Assembly: GCA_018971305.1 (NCBI GenBank)
Contig: JAGXBC010000002.1
Location: 162,192-226,191, forward strand
Direction: 5' to 3'
Source of the DNA: Patescibacteria group bacterium
Lineage (GTDB): Bacteria; Patescibacteria; Paceibacteria; UBA6257; 2-01-FULL-56-20
Length of the DNA stretch: 64,000 bases
In this document: positions 44,048 to 51,560 of the stretch, piece after piece
Numbering within the stretch: the stretch's first letter is position 1
Layout: each line of letters opens with the position of its first letter
The notes under the pieces: generated by a model
What the model was told of the DNA's origin: nothing
Database searches by the model: none
What the model saw: only the letters and a program-made list of their open reading frames with translations
Made by a program: the position numbers and the translations under genes

Positions 44048-44190
44048 CATAAAGAGGAATTGAACGCCGGAGCCAAAATTTCCAGTAGGAAATGTTAGCG
44101 AGGCGGTGCCCAGACCGCGCACGACCTGCCGGACGTCAGGCGGGACGGCGGCTAGCGCGAGAGTCGCGGGCGATTCCCCCTAGGTCCACA
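44030..44190 (+). repeat. Direct repeat of the tRNA-Ala 3' end flanking a 121-nt insert
   Basis: CGATTCCCCCTAGGTCCACA (20 nt) occurs at 44030-44049 (T-arm and acceptor of tRNA-Ala) and identically at 44171-44190, three nt before tRNA-Ser. The insert holds a GC-rich palindrome, CCTGCC..GTCAGG (about 44125-44140). The layout resembles an att-type duplication of a tRNA 3' end, but the insert carries no gene. Confidence 0.75.
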
Positions 44191-44192
44191 AG

Positions 44193-44280
44193 GGTGGGGT
44201 GGCCGAGTGGTTGAAGGCGACGGTCTTGAAAACCGTTATACCCCAAAAGGGTATCGTGAGTTCGAATCTCACCCCCACCG
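44193..44280 (+). tRNA. tRNA-Ser(UGA)
   Basis: 88 nt with the long variable arm typical of Ser. Acceptor GGTGGGG/CCCCACC with G73, anticodon arm ACGGT-CTTGAAA-ACCGT, variable arm ATACCCC..GGGTAT, T-arm GTGAG-TTCGAAT-CTCAC. Confidence 0.95.
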
Positions 44281-44596
44281 CAGGGTCGGGCACCGATGCG
44301 AGAGATCGATGCCCCTTATTTTTCAATACTTTTTGAAAATCTTTTGAACGGCAAAAATGAGCAGGGAGAAGAGATTCGAACTTTTACTCTGGTCTGAGCA
44401 TCGGCTAATATTGAGATATCACTCGCCATGAATAAAAACAGCCCCAAATTCGTTGAATTTCGCCCAAACGAAAATATAAATTTCCTATAACATGCGCACG
44501 GGCGGGATGGGGCGAGTGTTATATACTAAAAGTATTCGGCCTCCTCTCCAAAAAACTCTCCCTAAAAAATACGGTTAGTTTGAGGGTAAAACAAAC
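44281..44596. other. Gene-free stretch with a tRNA 3'-arm-like fragment
   Basis: No ORF of note. At about 44358-44405 the minus strand reads AAAGTTCGAATCTCTTCTCC, like a tRNA T-arm and acceptor without the rest. A similar sequence recurs at about 45567 and 58990. The remainder has AT-rich stretches and a GGCGGGATGGGGCGAG block with no recognised role. Confidence 0.4.
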
Positions 44597-44626
44597 AAAA
44601 AACACCGTTTTTGAAGCGGTGTTTTT
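44597..44626 (-). terminator. Bidirectional terminator of the 215-aa secreted-protein gene
   Basis: AAAAACACCG and CGGTGTTTTT form a 10-bp stem with U-tracts on both strands, 8 nt after the gene's stop. Confidence 0.85.
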
Positions 44627-44633
44627 GTTCGGG

Positions 44634-45281
44634 TTAGCGAGAGTTTATTTGTCCCTGCAACACCTTTATCTGATCCAAAATATTTTGAATCTGTTGCTGG
44701 ATATTGCTCGCGTTGTTTGTATTTGCCGATGACGATTCCGTATTGGTTCCGCCATTTTCTCCCTCGCCTCCGTTCTTCTGCTGATTACTTTGCCCGTTTT
44801 CACCCTCACTCGTATTCCCCTGTCCACCCTCCATCTCCGTCTCTCTATTGCTGAGTTCTTGCGTATCACCGAGCGAATAATCTCTGATTACTTGGCCGTT
44901 CACGGTAAGCTCGTGATTCGCATCTACCGATCCCGAGACCCCTACTTCGTCTCCGGATTTAAGAACGCTGGACAAGATCACCTGACCGCCGCCAGCGCCA
45001 TTCTGCAAAAGAAATTCCAATCCTGAAGCGTCGACGATATTGACCGTCCAGGAGGTTCCCCAGACTTTGCCGACAAAAGAATTACCACTCACGCTTTCTA
45101 CAACCATGCCGTGAGCCAAAAATCTTCCTTCGGGATTAATGCTCAGCTCTGCCGGTCTGAATAACTGGGGCGGCGTGGATGGAGATGCCGGCGGAGTGGA
45201 AGTAGCGGTCTGAGCCATGGCCAAAGAAACAAGACCCGCTGTTGCTGCCATCGCAAGCGCGCCAATAAAATATTTTTTCAT
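44634..45281 (-). CDS. Secreted protein with OB-like domain and low-complexity tail
   Basis: 215 aa. A clear signal peptide ends near AMA-QTAT (residue 23). A beta-rich domain (about 55-135: GMVVESVSGNSFVGKVWGTS, then LKSGDEVGVSGSVD) resembles DUF5666-type OB folds. A Gly/Asn/Glu/Ser-rich linker and a short Gln-rich coiled coil (IQQQIQNILDQIKVLQGQI) end the protein. Probably cell-surface; function unknown. Confidence 0.72.
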   Translation of the reverse strand: MKKYFIGALAMAATAGLVSLAMAQTATSTPPASPSTPPQLFRPAELSINPEGRFLAHGMVVESVSGNSFVGKVWGTSWTVNIVDASGLEFLLQNGAGGGQVILSSVLKSGDEVGVSGSVDANHELTVNGQVIRDYSLGDTQELSNRETEMEGGQGNTSEGENGQSNQQKNGGEGENGGTNTESSSANTNNASNIQQQIQNILDQIKVLQGQINSR

Positions 45282-45406
45282 GGGTTTTATATTTTTATAA
45301 ACAAACCGACCTTTACTTGCCTTGATTTAATTCTACCATATTTATTATATTACGCTCATCAAAGATTTCGGGGTGGCCCCACTTGTGGCAATCCTATACC
45401 GAAGAG

Positions 45407-45562
45407 CTAGATCGGTCTTTGCCGTTTGTTAAATACGAAATAACACGTGAGTCCGGCAGCGATAATAATCAGTACACTTCCTGCAATATCCACCGGGTGA
45501 TGGATGCCGGAATAGACTCTGGCGAAGCCGATCAATAATGCGAGTAGAAAGAGAATGGCGCT
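45407..45562 (-). pseudogene. C-terminal remnant of a PAP2-family phosphatase
   Basis: About 50 codons remain: LALLIGFARVYSGIHHPVDI is the third PAP2 phosphatase motif (R..HxxxD), followed by the last membrane helix and a basic end. The upstream reading frame (to 45706) runs into tRNA-like sequence and has no PAP2 similarity, so the 5' two thirds of the gene are missing. A full PAP2 enzyme is about 170-200 aa with two earlier motifs. Confidence 0.7.
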
Positions 45563-45690
45563 ACCCCTCCGGACAGGATTCGAACCGATTTGAGGCGAAG
45601 ACGAAAATAAAAAGTAAGGTTTTTCAATACTTTTTTTAAATTTAGTGAGAGTCGGTTCGCCTCCGCCAAGACAGCGACTTTCCCAGATTA
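45563..45690. other. tRNA-like fragment and inverted repeat at the PAP2 break
   Basis: The minus strand reads GGTTCGAATCCTGTCCGGAG, like a tRNA T-arm and acceptor. GTCGGTTCGCCTC occurs again in inverted context about 80 nt away. The join with the PAP2 remnant is abrupt. Confidence 0.45.
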
Positions 45691-45847
45691 AACACTCATC
45701 TTCCAAGAATTTTGCAACGGCTTGCTAAAGCGCCAATCTAGACCGACCCACGCCGCCAATTTATTTTAGTAAAAATAGAAAATTTCTGGAGTGCGAAGTC
45801 GTTTTTTAATTTTGTTATTATTAAGGAGATATCCAAGGTTCTTGCAT

Positions 45848-47878
45848 ATGCCCAATTTTTTCAACTCTCTTTTTAGGCCGAAATCGCTGTCCGCCAAAGA
45901 ATTTGAGCGGCTGGTTTTTTCGTTCCTGATAGGAAAGATATCGGACAAGAACGATGTTGCGGGAAAGATTAATGAATTTGCAAATATTTCCAAGAGCCTG
46001 ATTCCCGAAGAGCAGAGGCAGAAACGCGCGGCAGACCTATACTTTTTTTTGGAGAACCATATAAGCAACGAACAACCGCGGAACAGGATTCCCATAGAAA
46101 TTCTCCGCGAGCATATTTTGAACAAATTCCATCCCGAGCGAGCCGAAGGCAATATAGCCCTAATATTTCTTTCCAGCTACGAGCGGCAAATAAAGCTTTT
46201 TGAGCTATTCACCGAGGCGGTTTTTAAAAAGATTCCCGACTTGATAGACGAAAAAGACCGCAAAGAAATTTTTGACCTTTTGGAGTCCGATGGCCAATTG
46301 CAGGGGACTATCAAAGACAGAAAGTTTTTCTGGGCGATCGCCGAGAAGCAGGTTCAAAAGCTTGCCTTGTCCGAGCAAGCCGCCTTTATGCAGAAATTTT
46401 TGAAACGGGCGCTAGACATTCTTTCGGGCAACCTTTCAAGAATTATAGGTGAGGTGCGGACGGAGCTTATGTTCAAAAGCGCTTACGGAGAATTAAAGGA
46501 AATGTTTAATTTTCTCGCCGATACTCCGAAGGTGCTCTTAATCGTTCCCGAAGCTTTTTTGTCCGAAGAAAGACTGGATCTTATGGGAAAAGAAGAACTG
46601 GAAGAGGAGTTGCGCCGCAAGAAACAAGCTCTGGAAGTTACTTTGGCCGAATTGCAGGGAGAAAAAGTAAAACTTTCATCCTTAAGCCGCGAAGAGCTTG
46701 AAAGAAAAGCCGAAGAGCGGACCGAACAATTAGTAAAAGCCCTGGAAGACGTTAAGGCCGGTAGATTGAAGTTGGAAGAAGCCAAAGCTACAGACGACGC
46801 ATTCTTGGAGAACGTGAGCGATGGATTGGTGGCTATAGACACCAAGTGGAATATTATCCTTTGGAATAAAGCCGCAACGGCTATTTCCGGTTGGTCGAGC
46901 GAAGAGACGTCCGGCCAGTCGCTGCGGAAATTCATAAGGTTTGTCCGTGAAGACGACAGAGTGGAAAATATTTCATTCATTGAAGATGCCATGCTGCTCG
47001 GAAAAATTAAGAGAGCGGAGCACGATAATGTTCTCATAACCAAAGACGGAACAGATGTGGCGGTAAGCGTAAGCGCGTCGCCGATATTGGACGACAAGAG
47101 GAAGACCACGAGCGTTATCGTCGTCTTCAGGGATATTTCCAAAGAAAAAGAGCTTCAGAAAACCCGCGAAGAATTCGCTTCACTGGCTACGCATGAACTG
47201 CGGACGCCGGTCGCCGTTATGAAGGGATATCTGTCTTTGCTTTCGGATAAGAAGGCGGGCGAGATCACGGAAAAACAGAAAGAATATTTCGGCAAAATGA
47301 CGCATTCCAATGACCGTCTGCTGGAACTGATAAACGCCATGCTCAACGTTTCAAGGATTGAACTGGGTACTTTGGCAGTTAATCCATCGTTAACCTATAT
47401 GCCGGATGTGGCCGACGAGGTGATTTCCGAGCTTACTCCGCCGATAAAAGAAAAAAGGCTGGAAATTGATAAAAAATATGCCGAGAATATTCCGAAGGTT
47501 GACCTTGACACCGGTCTTATTCACGCCATTTTTCAGAATCTGATTTCTAACGCCATTAAGTATACGCCTGCTGATGGCAAGATTGGCATAAGAATAGAAA
47601 GTGACAGTTTTGACGTGGTTACCGAAGTGGCCGATACCGGCTATGGCATACCCCAGAACGCCCAGGCGAAAATATTCGGTAAAATGTTCAGAGCCGACAA
47701 CGTTGCGGAAAAGGTTCCCGAGGGCACCGGCCTCGGACTTTATATAGTGAAGTCAATCTTAGATCAGACCGGCGGGAAGATTTGGTTTGAGTCGGAAGAA
47801 AATAAGGGGACGATTTTCTATTTTAGTATTCCGCTATCCGGTATGAAGAAAAAAGAGGGGATCAAGGGTTTAAGCTAA
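45848..47878 (+). CDS. Soluble PAS-domain sensor histidine kinase
   Basis: About 676 aa. No membrane helix is seen, so it is cytosolic. An N-terminal helical region (residues 1-250, no known domain) leads to a coiled coil (about 255-330), a PAS domain (about 335-450, ENVSDGLVAIDTKWNIILWN), then HisKA with SLATHELRTPVAVMKGY (phospho-His) and HATPase_c: N-box NLISNAIKYTP, G1 VADTGYGIP, G2 GTGLGLYIVKS. ATG 45848 is preferred over an upstream GTG. No response regulator is adjacent; its 3' end overlaps the convergent gene by 9 nt. Confidence 0.9.
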   Translation: MPNFFNSLFRPKSLSAKEFERLVFSFLIGKISDKNDVAGKINEFANISKSLIPEEQRQKRAADLYFFLENHISNEQPRNRIPIEILREHILNKFHPERAEGNIALIFLSSYERQIKLFELFTEAVFKKIPDLIDEKDRKEIFDLLESDGQLQGTIKDRKFFWAIAEKQVQKLALSEQAAFMQKFLKRALDILSGNLSRIIGEVRTELMFKSAYGELKEMFNFLADTPKVLLIVPEAFLSEERLDLMGKEELEEELRRKKQALEVTLAELQGEKVKLSSLSREELERKAEERTEQLVKALEDVKAGRLKLEEAKATDDAFLENVSDGLVAIDTKWNIILWNKAATAISGWSSEETSGQSLRKFIRFVREDDRVENISFIEDAMLLGKIKRAEHDNVLITKDGTDVAVSVSASPILDDKRKTTSVIVVFRDISKEKELQKTREEFASLATHELRTPVAVMKGYLSLLSDKKAGEITEKQKEYFGKMTHSNDRLLELINAMLNVSRIELGTLAVNPSLTYMPDVADEVISELTPPIKEKRLEIDKKYAENIPKVDLDTGLIHAIFQNLISNAIKYTPADGKIGIRIESDSFDVVTEVADTGYGIPQNAQAKIFGKMFRADNVAEKVPEGTGLGLYIVKSILDQTGGKIWFESEENKGTIFYFSIPLSGMKKKEGIKGLS

Positions 47879-48382
47879 AAACAAATTTTTAGAGAAAAAT
47901 AAATAACCGGCAGAAGCAATCCGCCGGTTTTTAAGATAGTAATCCAGGTCTTCGGTCTCTATTCCAAAAAATTCTGCACAAGCCCGCGCCTTATTGAAAT
48001 TCTGTTTATCTTGATCGATCGTCTCTGATAACAACCATAATTCATTTATCCAATACAGAGAATTAGGTGATAGGGGAGGAAATCTCCTGGCTAACCGCAT
48101 CATGTCAGCGTAATCTTTTTGCAGACGAGATATATCAGATGACATAATTAATAGTTTGTATTCAACAATCGGTTGGCAGCGATCAACATCTTCTTTTGAT
48201 ATGGGTGGAGTGGTTTCAAATAGGGTCGCGAACTCGTCGGCTATTTTTTTATGCGTCTCCATGCTTAGTTCGTAGATCTTGATTACCCGATACAGCACAA
48301 CGGTTCCCGCAAGACATGATGCCAATATTAAAAGAAGCACGCAACCGAACATAATTGCTCGTTTAGTTGTCCGGCCAGACAT
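47870..48382 (-). CDS. Membrane-anchored hypothetical protein (170 aa)
   Basis: Start at 48382 chosen for GGAGGGG five nt upstream; a longer frame to 48466 would run into the rplJ promoter. One N-terminal membrane helix (about residues 10-33), then a helical soluble domain with HKKIADEFATLFETTPPIS. No family recognised. Confidence 0.68.
   Translation of the reverse strand: MSGRTTKRAIMFGCVLLLILASCLAGTVVLYRVIKIYELSMETHKKIADEFATLFETTPPISKEDVDRCQPIVEYKLLIMSSDISRLQKDYADMMRLARRFPPLSPNSLYWINELWLLSETIDQDKQNFNKARACAEFFGIETEDLDYYLKNRRIASAGYLFFSKNLFLA
47905..47932 (+). terminator. Terminator of the histidine kinase gene
   Basis: AACCGGC/GCCGGTT stem followed by TTTAAG, lying inside the 3' end of the convergent gene. 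Confidence 0.7.
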
Positions 48383-48459
48383 ATTTGCCCCTCCAATATG
48401 AATACCTACTATAATTATGGTAGCCCTAATCTTCGGGCTTGTCATTGGTGGGGGGGGTG

Positions 48460-48487
48460 TTGACATATTTGGTCTCTCGTATATACT
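48460..48487 (+). promoter_or_regulatory. Promoter of the rplJ-rplL operon
   Basis: TTGACA-16 nt-TATACT, a near-consensus sigma70 promoter. The predicted start is near 48494, giving a leader of about 128 nt. Confidence 0.8.
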
Positions 48488-48510
48488 TACTAAGTAATTC
48501 CAAAGACCAC

Positions 48511-48600
48511 GGGTATCCTCGTTTAGGCGGGGAATAAATCCCGCCGAGGAATAACCTAACGGTTGTTTTTCATGGTCTCAGGAAGAGGCCGTTTTTATTT
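48511..48600 (+). promoter_or_regulatory. uL10 leader with attenuator-like terminator
   Basis: CCTC (48517-48520) and GAGG (48546-48549) close a stem that continues, after an internal loop TTTA, as GGCGGG/CCCGCC (48526-48531 and 48540-48545). Then GGTCTC-AGGAA-GAGGCC (48574-48590) followed by GTTTTTATTT forms an intrinsic terminator 22 nt before rplJ. Position and shape fit the ribosomal protein L10 autoregulatory leaders. Confidence 0.6.
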
Positions 48601-48621
48601 AATTAAAGCTATAGAATAATA

Positions 48622-49149
48622 ATGAAAACAAAAGTTCAAAAACAAGAAGAATTGACGAGGGGCAGGGGGCTTTTGGCAAAAAGCGACGCAATATTGTTTA
48701 CCGACTTTACCAAAATTTCTGCTGAGAACCTCCGTCGGTTAAGGCGCGACCTTAAGAATGTCGGCGGAGATTTTTTGGTTATCAAGAAGCGTTTGCTCGC
48801 AATTTTACTCAAAGAAAACGGAATCGATTTAGATTTAAAGAGATTTAAAATGTCTATCGGAACGTTTTTCTCGCAGAAAGGCGTTGAGGGTGCGAGCGGC
48901 TCCATCTATAAATTCTTTTCTTCTCTGGAGGTTCCCGAAGGCGGTGAGAAGACGATGTGGGTTAAGCATATTTTGGCCGGTTACGACATCAAGAACAAAA
49001 TAGAAATTAACTCCTTGGAAATAGTTTCTATCGGTCAGCTTCCTCCGCGCGAAGTTCTCTTAGGTCAGCTTTTGGGAATACTCGCTGCTCCGATAAGATC
49101 GTTTTTATACATCCTTGATCAAAAAAGTAAATCAACAGCAAGTAATTAA
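48622..49149 (+). CDS. rplJ: 50S ribosomal protein uL10
   Basis: A 175-aa stalk base protein that binds 23S rRNA and bL12 dimers. TKVQKQEELTRGRGLLAKSD starts the conserved N-terminal domain; NVGGDFLVIKKRLLAILLKE corresponds to the usual rRNA-binding segment. The C-terminal helix ends LLGILAAPIRSFLYILDQKS, the bL12-docking part. The next gene is rplL, 34 nt away. Confidence 0.94.
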   Translation: MKTKVQKQEELTRGRGLLAKSDAILFTDFTKISAENLRRLRRDLKNVGGDFLVIKKRLLAILLKENGIDLDLKRFKMSIGTFFSQKGVEGASGSIYKFFSSLEVPEGGEKTMWVKHILAGYDIKNKIEINSLEIVSIGQLPPREVLLGQLLGILAAPIRSFLYILDQKSKSTASN

Positions 49150-49183
49150 CTGTAAAGGTCGCGCAATACACCACAAAATTACA

Positions 49184-49546
49184 ATGGAAAAATTTAACGA
49201 TTTAATTTCAAAAATAGAAGCATTAAGCGCCAAGGATTTAGCCGAATTGGTTAAGGCCCTGGAGGAAAAGTTTGGAATTTCAGCAGCGGCTCCGGTCGCG
49301 GCAGGCGGAGCGGGAGCAGCCGTAGCAGAAGAGAAAGACACTTTCAATGTCGTTCTTAAGGCAACTGGCGATAAAAAATTGGAAGTCATTAAGGCTGTTC
49401 GCGAGGTAACAACACTCGGTCTTAAAGAGGCCAAGGATTTGGTTGAAGCCGCTCCGAAAACAGTAAAGGAGGGTGTCAAGAAAGAAGAGGCGGAAGAAAT
49501 GAAGAAAAAGTTGGAAGCTGCGGGTGCTACCGTGTCTGTCGAGTAA
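49184..49546 (+). CDS. rplL: 50S ribosomal protein bL12
   Basis: 120 aa from ATG 49184, the standard bL12 length; an upstream in-frame ATG lies inside rplJ. N-terminal dimerisation domain (EKFNDLISKIEALSAKDLAE), Ala/Gly-rich hinge (about residues 36-52), and C-terminal factor-binding domain with KLEVIKAVREVTTLGLKEAK and LVEAAPKTVKEGV. Recruits translation GTPases to the ribosome. Confidence 0.96.
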   Translation: MEKFNDLISKIEALSAKDLAELVKALEEKFGISAAAPVAAGGAGAAVAEEKDTFNVVLKATGDKKLEVIKAVREVTTLGLKEAKDLVEAAPKTVKEGVKKEEAEEMKKKLEAAGATVSVE

Positions 49547-49570
49547 ATAGATAGTCGTTTATTCTCGAGA

Positions 49571-49607
49571 AAACGTTCCGATTAAAACCGGGACGTTTTT
49601 TATTTTT
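49571..49607 (+). terminator. Terminator of the rplJL operon
   Basis: AAACGTTCC/GGGACGTTT (one G-U) with a TTTTATTTTT tail. Confidence 0.88.
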
Positions 49608-49617
49608 CCTCTTAATG

Positions 49618-49646
49618 TTGCCAGTGATTATTATGCGTGTTATCTT
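49618..49646 (+). promoter_or_regulatory. Promoter of the 152-aa gene
   Basis: TTGCCA-17 nt-TATCTT. The GAGGAG SD follows before the ATG at 49682. Confidence 0.55.
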
Positions 49647-49681
49647 GAATACATCCAATTTAGAATTCTGAGGAGAATAGT

Positions 49682-50140
49682 ATGCGAGATAATAGTTCCC
49701 CAGTCGATAAAGTATCGGTTGTCGCACTACTTATAGTGAATAATATCTATCAGCATCGTTCTGCGGAAAATACTCTCTGTGGTATCTCTTGCGCCTTATA
49801 CGATCTTAGGAAAAGGGGCATACTCATTACCGACCTGGATTTTTATTCGGCCGTAGATGGGCACTGGCACTCCCATTTTATTGATGGGTTCATTGTTAAT
49901 TTGTATATACTTGGCAATGTCGCTGGCTGCAGCGGTTATTCTCCCGGCCAAGAATCGATAATTTCGGATTTGAACTATAAAGGCATGAGGCATTGCGGAG
50001 AAATCATCCTTGAAGAATTAAATGGTTCCTATAGTGAGGAATTCAGGAAGATCTCCGAAATGCTCAGTATTGATATGCGCGAATTGGTACACAATCTACG
50101 AAATTCCATGGCAACACAGCAGTCGTTGATAGCCAAGTAA
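49682..50140 (+). CDS. Hypothetical soluble protein (152 aa)
   Basis: No family recognised. The first half is mixed alpha/beta with HGHWHSHF-like aromatic and His content (DGHWHSHFIDGFIVNLYI, about residues 58-75); the second half is helical. A GAGGAG SD stands six nt upstream. Own promoter and terminator mark it as a single-gene unit. Confidence 0.68.
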   Translation: MRDNSSPVDKVSVVALLIVNNIYQHRSAENTLCGISCALYDLRKRGILITDLDFYSAVDGHWHSHFIDGFIVNLYILGNVAGCSGYSPGQESIISDLNYKGMRHCGEIILEELNGSYSEEFRKISEMLSIDMRELVHNLRNSMATQQSLIAK

Positions 50141-50142
50141 AA

Positions 50143-50177
50143 AAGCATATGCTCCGATTGAACCCGGAGCATTTTTG
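50143..50177 (+). terminator. Rho-independent terminator
   Basis: ATGCTCCG-ATTGAACC-CGGAGCAT with a TTTTG tail, directly after the 152-aa gene. Confidence 0.88.
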
Positions 50178-50206
50178 TTTTAAAATCTATTCGTAAGCGC
50201 GTTTAC

Positions 50207-50255
50207 CCGCCTGCCGGTAGGCAGGGCTCAGTGGTAGAGCGTTAGCATTCATTCA
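50207..50255 (+). repeat. Palindrome variant fused to a tRNA 5' fragment
   Basis: CCTGCC-GGTA-GGCAGG (50210-50225) runs directly into GGCTCAGTGGTAGAGCGTTA, the D-arm of a tRNA that breaks off in the anticodon stem. It lies just upstream of the intact tRNA-Val. Confidence 0.6.
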
Positions 50256-50271
50256 TCCGCACTAAAAATGT

Positions 50272-50343
50272 GGGCACTTAGCTCAGTGGCAGAGCGTTCC
50301 GTTCACATCGGAAAGGTCACAGGTCCGATCCCTGTAGTGCCCA
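50272..50343 (+). tRNA. tRNA-Val(CAC)
   Basis: 72 nt. Acceptor GGGCACT/AGTGCCC with A73, D-arm GCTC/GAGC, anticodon arm TTCCG-TTCACAT-CGGAA, T-arm ACAGG-TCCGATC-CCTGT. Confidence 0.94.
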
Positions 50344-50353
50344 CCATAATTGT

Positions 50354-50424
50354 TCAGAGCGGTCCGATGGACATCGGACAGGCCGCTGGTCCGATCCCTG
50401 CCTGCCTGCCGGCAGGCAGGCAGG
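50354..50424 (+). repeat. Degenerate tRNA copy fused to the largest palindrome
   Basis: CAGAGCGGTCCG..CATCGGAC..GGTCCGATCCCTG follows the tRNA-Val pattern from the D-stem to the T-arm with substitutions, then merges at 50397 into a perfect 28-nt palindrome built of CCTG units around CCGG. No acceptor stem remains, so it cannot be a functional tRNA. Confidence 0.65.
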
Positions 50425-50470
50425 CCAGCAACGCGCACAAAATTATTATTTTATAACCAACATCATTTTT

Positions 50471-50566
50471 ATGTCCTGGATTTTCTACGCGATTGCCGGT
50501 CCGGCCCTGTATGCCGTAACAATGAAGACCTCCGATTTTCTTTATGTAGATATGTTAACGAAATAA
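50471..50566 (+). pseudogene. Truncated N-terminus of an EamA-like transporter
   Basis: A 31-codon frame beginning MSWIFYAIAGPALYAVT, which resembles the first helix of EamA/DMT-family permeases, then loses similarity and stops. Full proteins are about 280-300 aa. It lies between the tRNA debris and the orphan synthetase gene. The family call rests on one helix only. Confidence 0.4.
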
Positions 50567-50589
50567 TAAAATTGGATTAGGATAAATTT

Positions 50590-51324
50590 ATGGATAAAGC
50601 TGTTAGTGTGCCAAAAAATCATAGAGTAAGTCTTTTTATTAATGTATTGAGAGAAGAGTTAATGAGGCGCGGTTTTTTTGAACAACACTTGTATTCAATG
50701 ATCAATTATAGGATTGAGAATACAGATAGTTTCAAAGTTCGGAATAAACTTTATTTACGATATAATCCCGAGCCGGATATTTGGCGGGCTGGAGAACAAT
50801 ATAATAAATTTTTCTGGATTGGTAGCATGTTTAGAGATGAAAAGAGCCCGTCAAGGTTTCACTTGCGTGAATTCACGGTAATCGATATTTATCTCAAAGG
50901 CGGAACAGTAAAGAGTGTTATAAAGACCTTTTTGCATCTATTAACTATACTGGAAAAGAAGCTGTATCTTCCAAGATTGTCAAAGTTGAAAATAAAATAT
51001 GTGAGATATGACGATTTGGTTCTTTTGAAAAGATCTGATTTTAACGATCGTTTTTGGCTTGTTCTTACCGATTATCCAACAGAAGAATCTTTCTACGATA
51101 CTAGGGGTAAAGACGAAGTGCATACCTCTAAGTTTGAGATATTTTATGTGAATAACGGGAAGCTTCTAGAAATAGCTGCTTGCGGTCGATTGGGAAAAAA
51201 TCTTAATAGGGTTAATTACATTAGGGGCGTTAAAAGTCTTATCGGTGGCAAACTTATCAGCAAGCGATTTATGGGATTTGGCTTCGGTCTTGAGAGATTG
51301 GTGCATATATATCATAAGTCATAA
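50590..51324 (+). CDS. Orphan class II aminoacyl-tRNA synthetase-like core
   Basis: 244 aa. Motif 2 is WIGSMFRDEKSPSRFHLREF with R82, E84, H91 and E94; motif 3 is MGFGFGLERLVHIYHKS (G229 to R236). Both follow the class IIb (Asp/Asn/Lys) pattern and could form and use an aminoacyl adenylate. The anticodon-binding OB domain of true class IIb enzymes is missing, as in EpmA/PoxA, AsnA or other paralogues. Composition is clearly more AT-rich than its neighbours. Substrate unknown. Confidence 0.78.
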   Translation: MDKAVSVPKNHRVSLFINVLREELMRRGFFEQHLYSMINYRIENTDSFKVRNKLYLRYNPEPDIWRAGEQYNKFFWIGSMFRDEKSPSRFHLREFTVIDIYLKGGTVKSVIKTFLHLLTILEKKLYLPRLSKLKIKYVRYDDLVLLKRSDFNDRFWLVLTDYPTEESFYDTRGKDEVHTSKFEIFYVNNGKLLEIAACGRLGKNLNRVNYIRGVKSLIGGKLISKRFMGFGFGLERLVHIYHKS

Positions 51325-51437
51325 ATTTATTTCTGTAATTCTAATTTTCGCCGGACTTTGGTTTATAAATTTCTGACGACGAGTCTTTTCGCTGTCGAAC
51401 CGAAGTTGAGAGCCGGATATAGAGTTATGCACAGTTT

Positions 51438-51469
51438 TTGACAATTCATCAAAATCGATATGATATAAT
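51438..51469 (+). promoter_or_regulatory. Extended -10 promoter before the Lys-rich mini-gene
   Basis: TTGACA (51438-51443), then TGATATAAT at 51461-51469 (extended -10). The 20-nt spacer is long, but the TG extension can compensate. A leader of about 85 nt follows with a GGGG..CCCC hairpin at 51520-51539. Confidence 0.55.
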
Positions 51470-51560
51470 CTAAAAGTAGTTAGATTTTGTCAAACAGAGT
51501 TTTTATTTATTAATTAAGAGGGGAGTAGTCGGAAGCCCCATATAAAAATTTTTTGCTATT

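Noticed and set aside
46483..47142. 219-codon minus-strand frame inside the histidine kinase gene
   Set aside because: Antisense to PAS/coiled-coil codons; Ser/Leu/Asn-rich shadow with no motif.
50268..50456. Open frame of 62 codons across tRNA-Val and the palindrome
   Set aside because: It is a by-product of tRNA and palindrome sequence; the intact tRNA-Val on the same strand explains it.
51515..51545. Manganese (yybP-ykoY) riboswitch suggested by GGGGAGTAG
   Set aside because: Only the first motif matches; the partner loop sequences of that riboswitch are not found, and the downstream gene is not a transporter.
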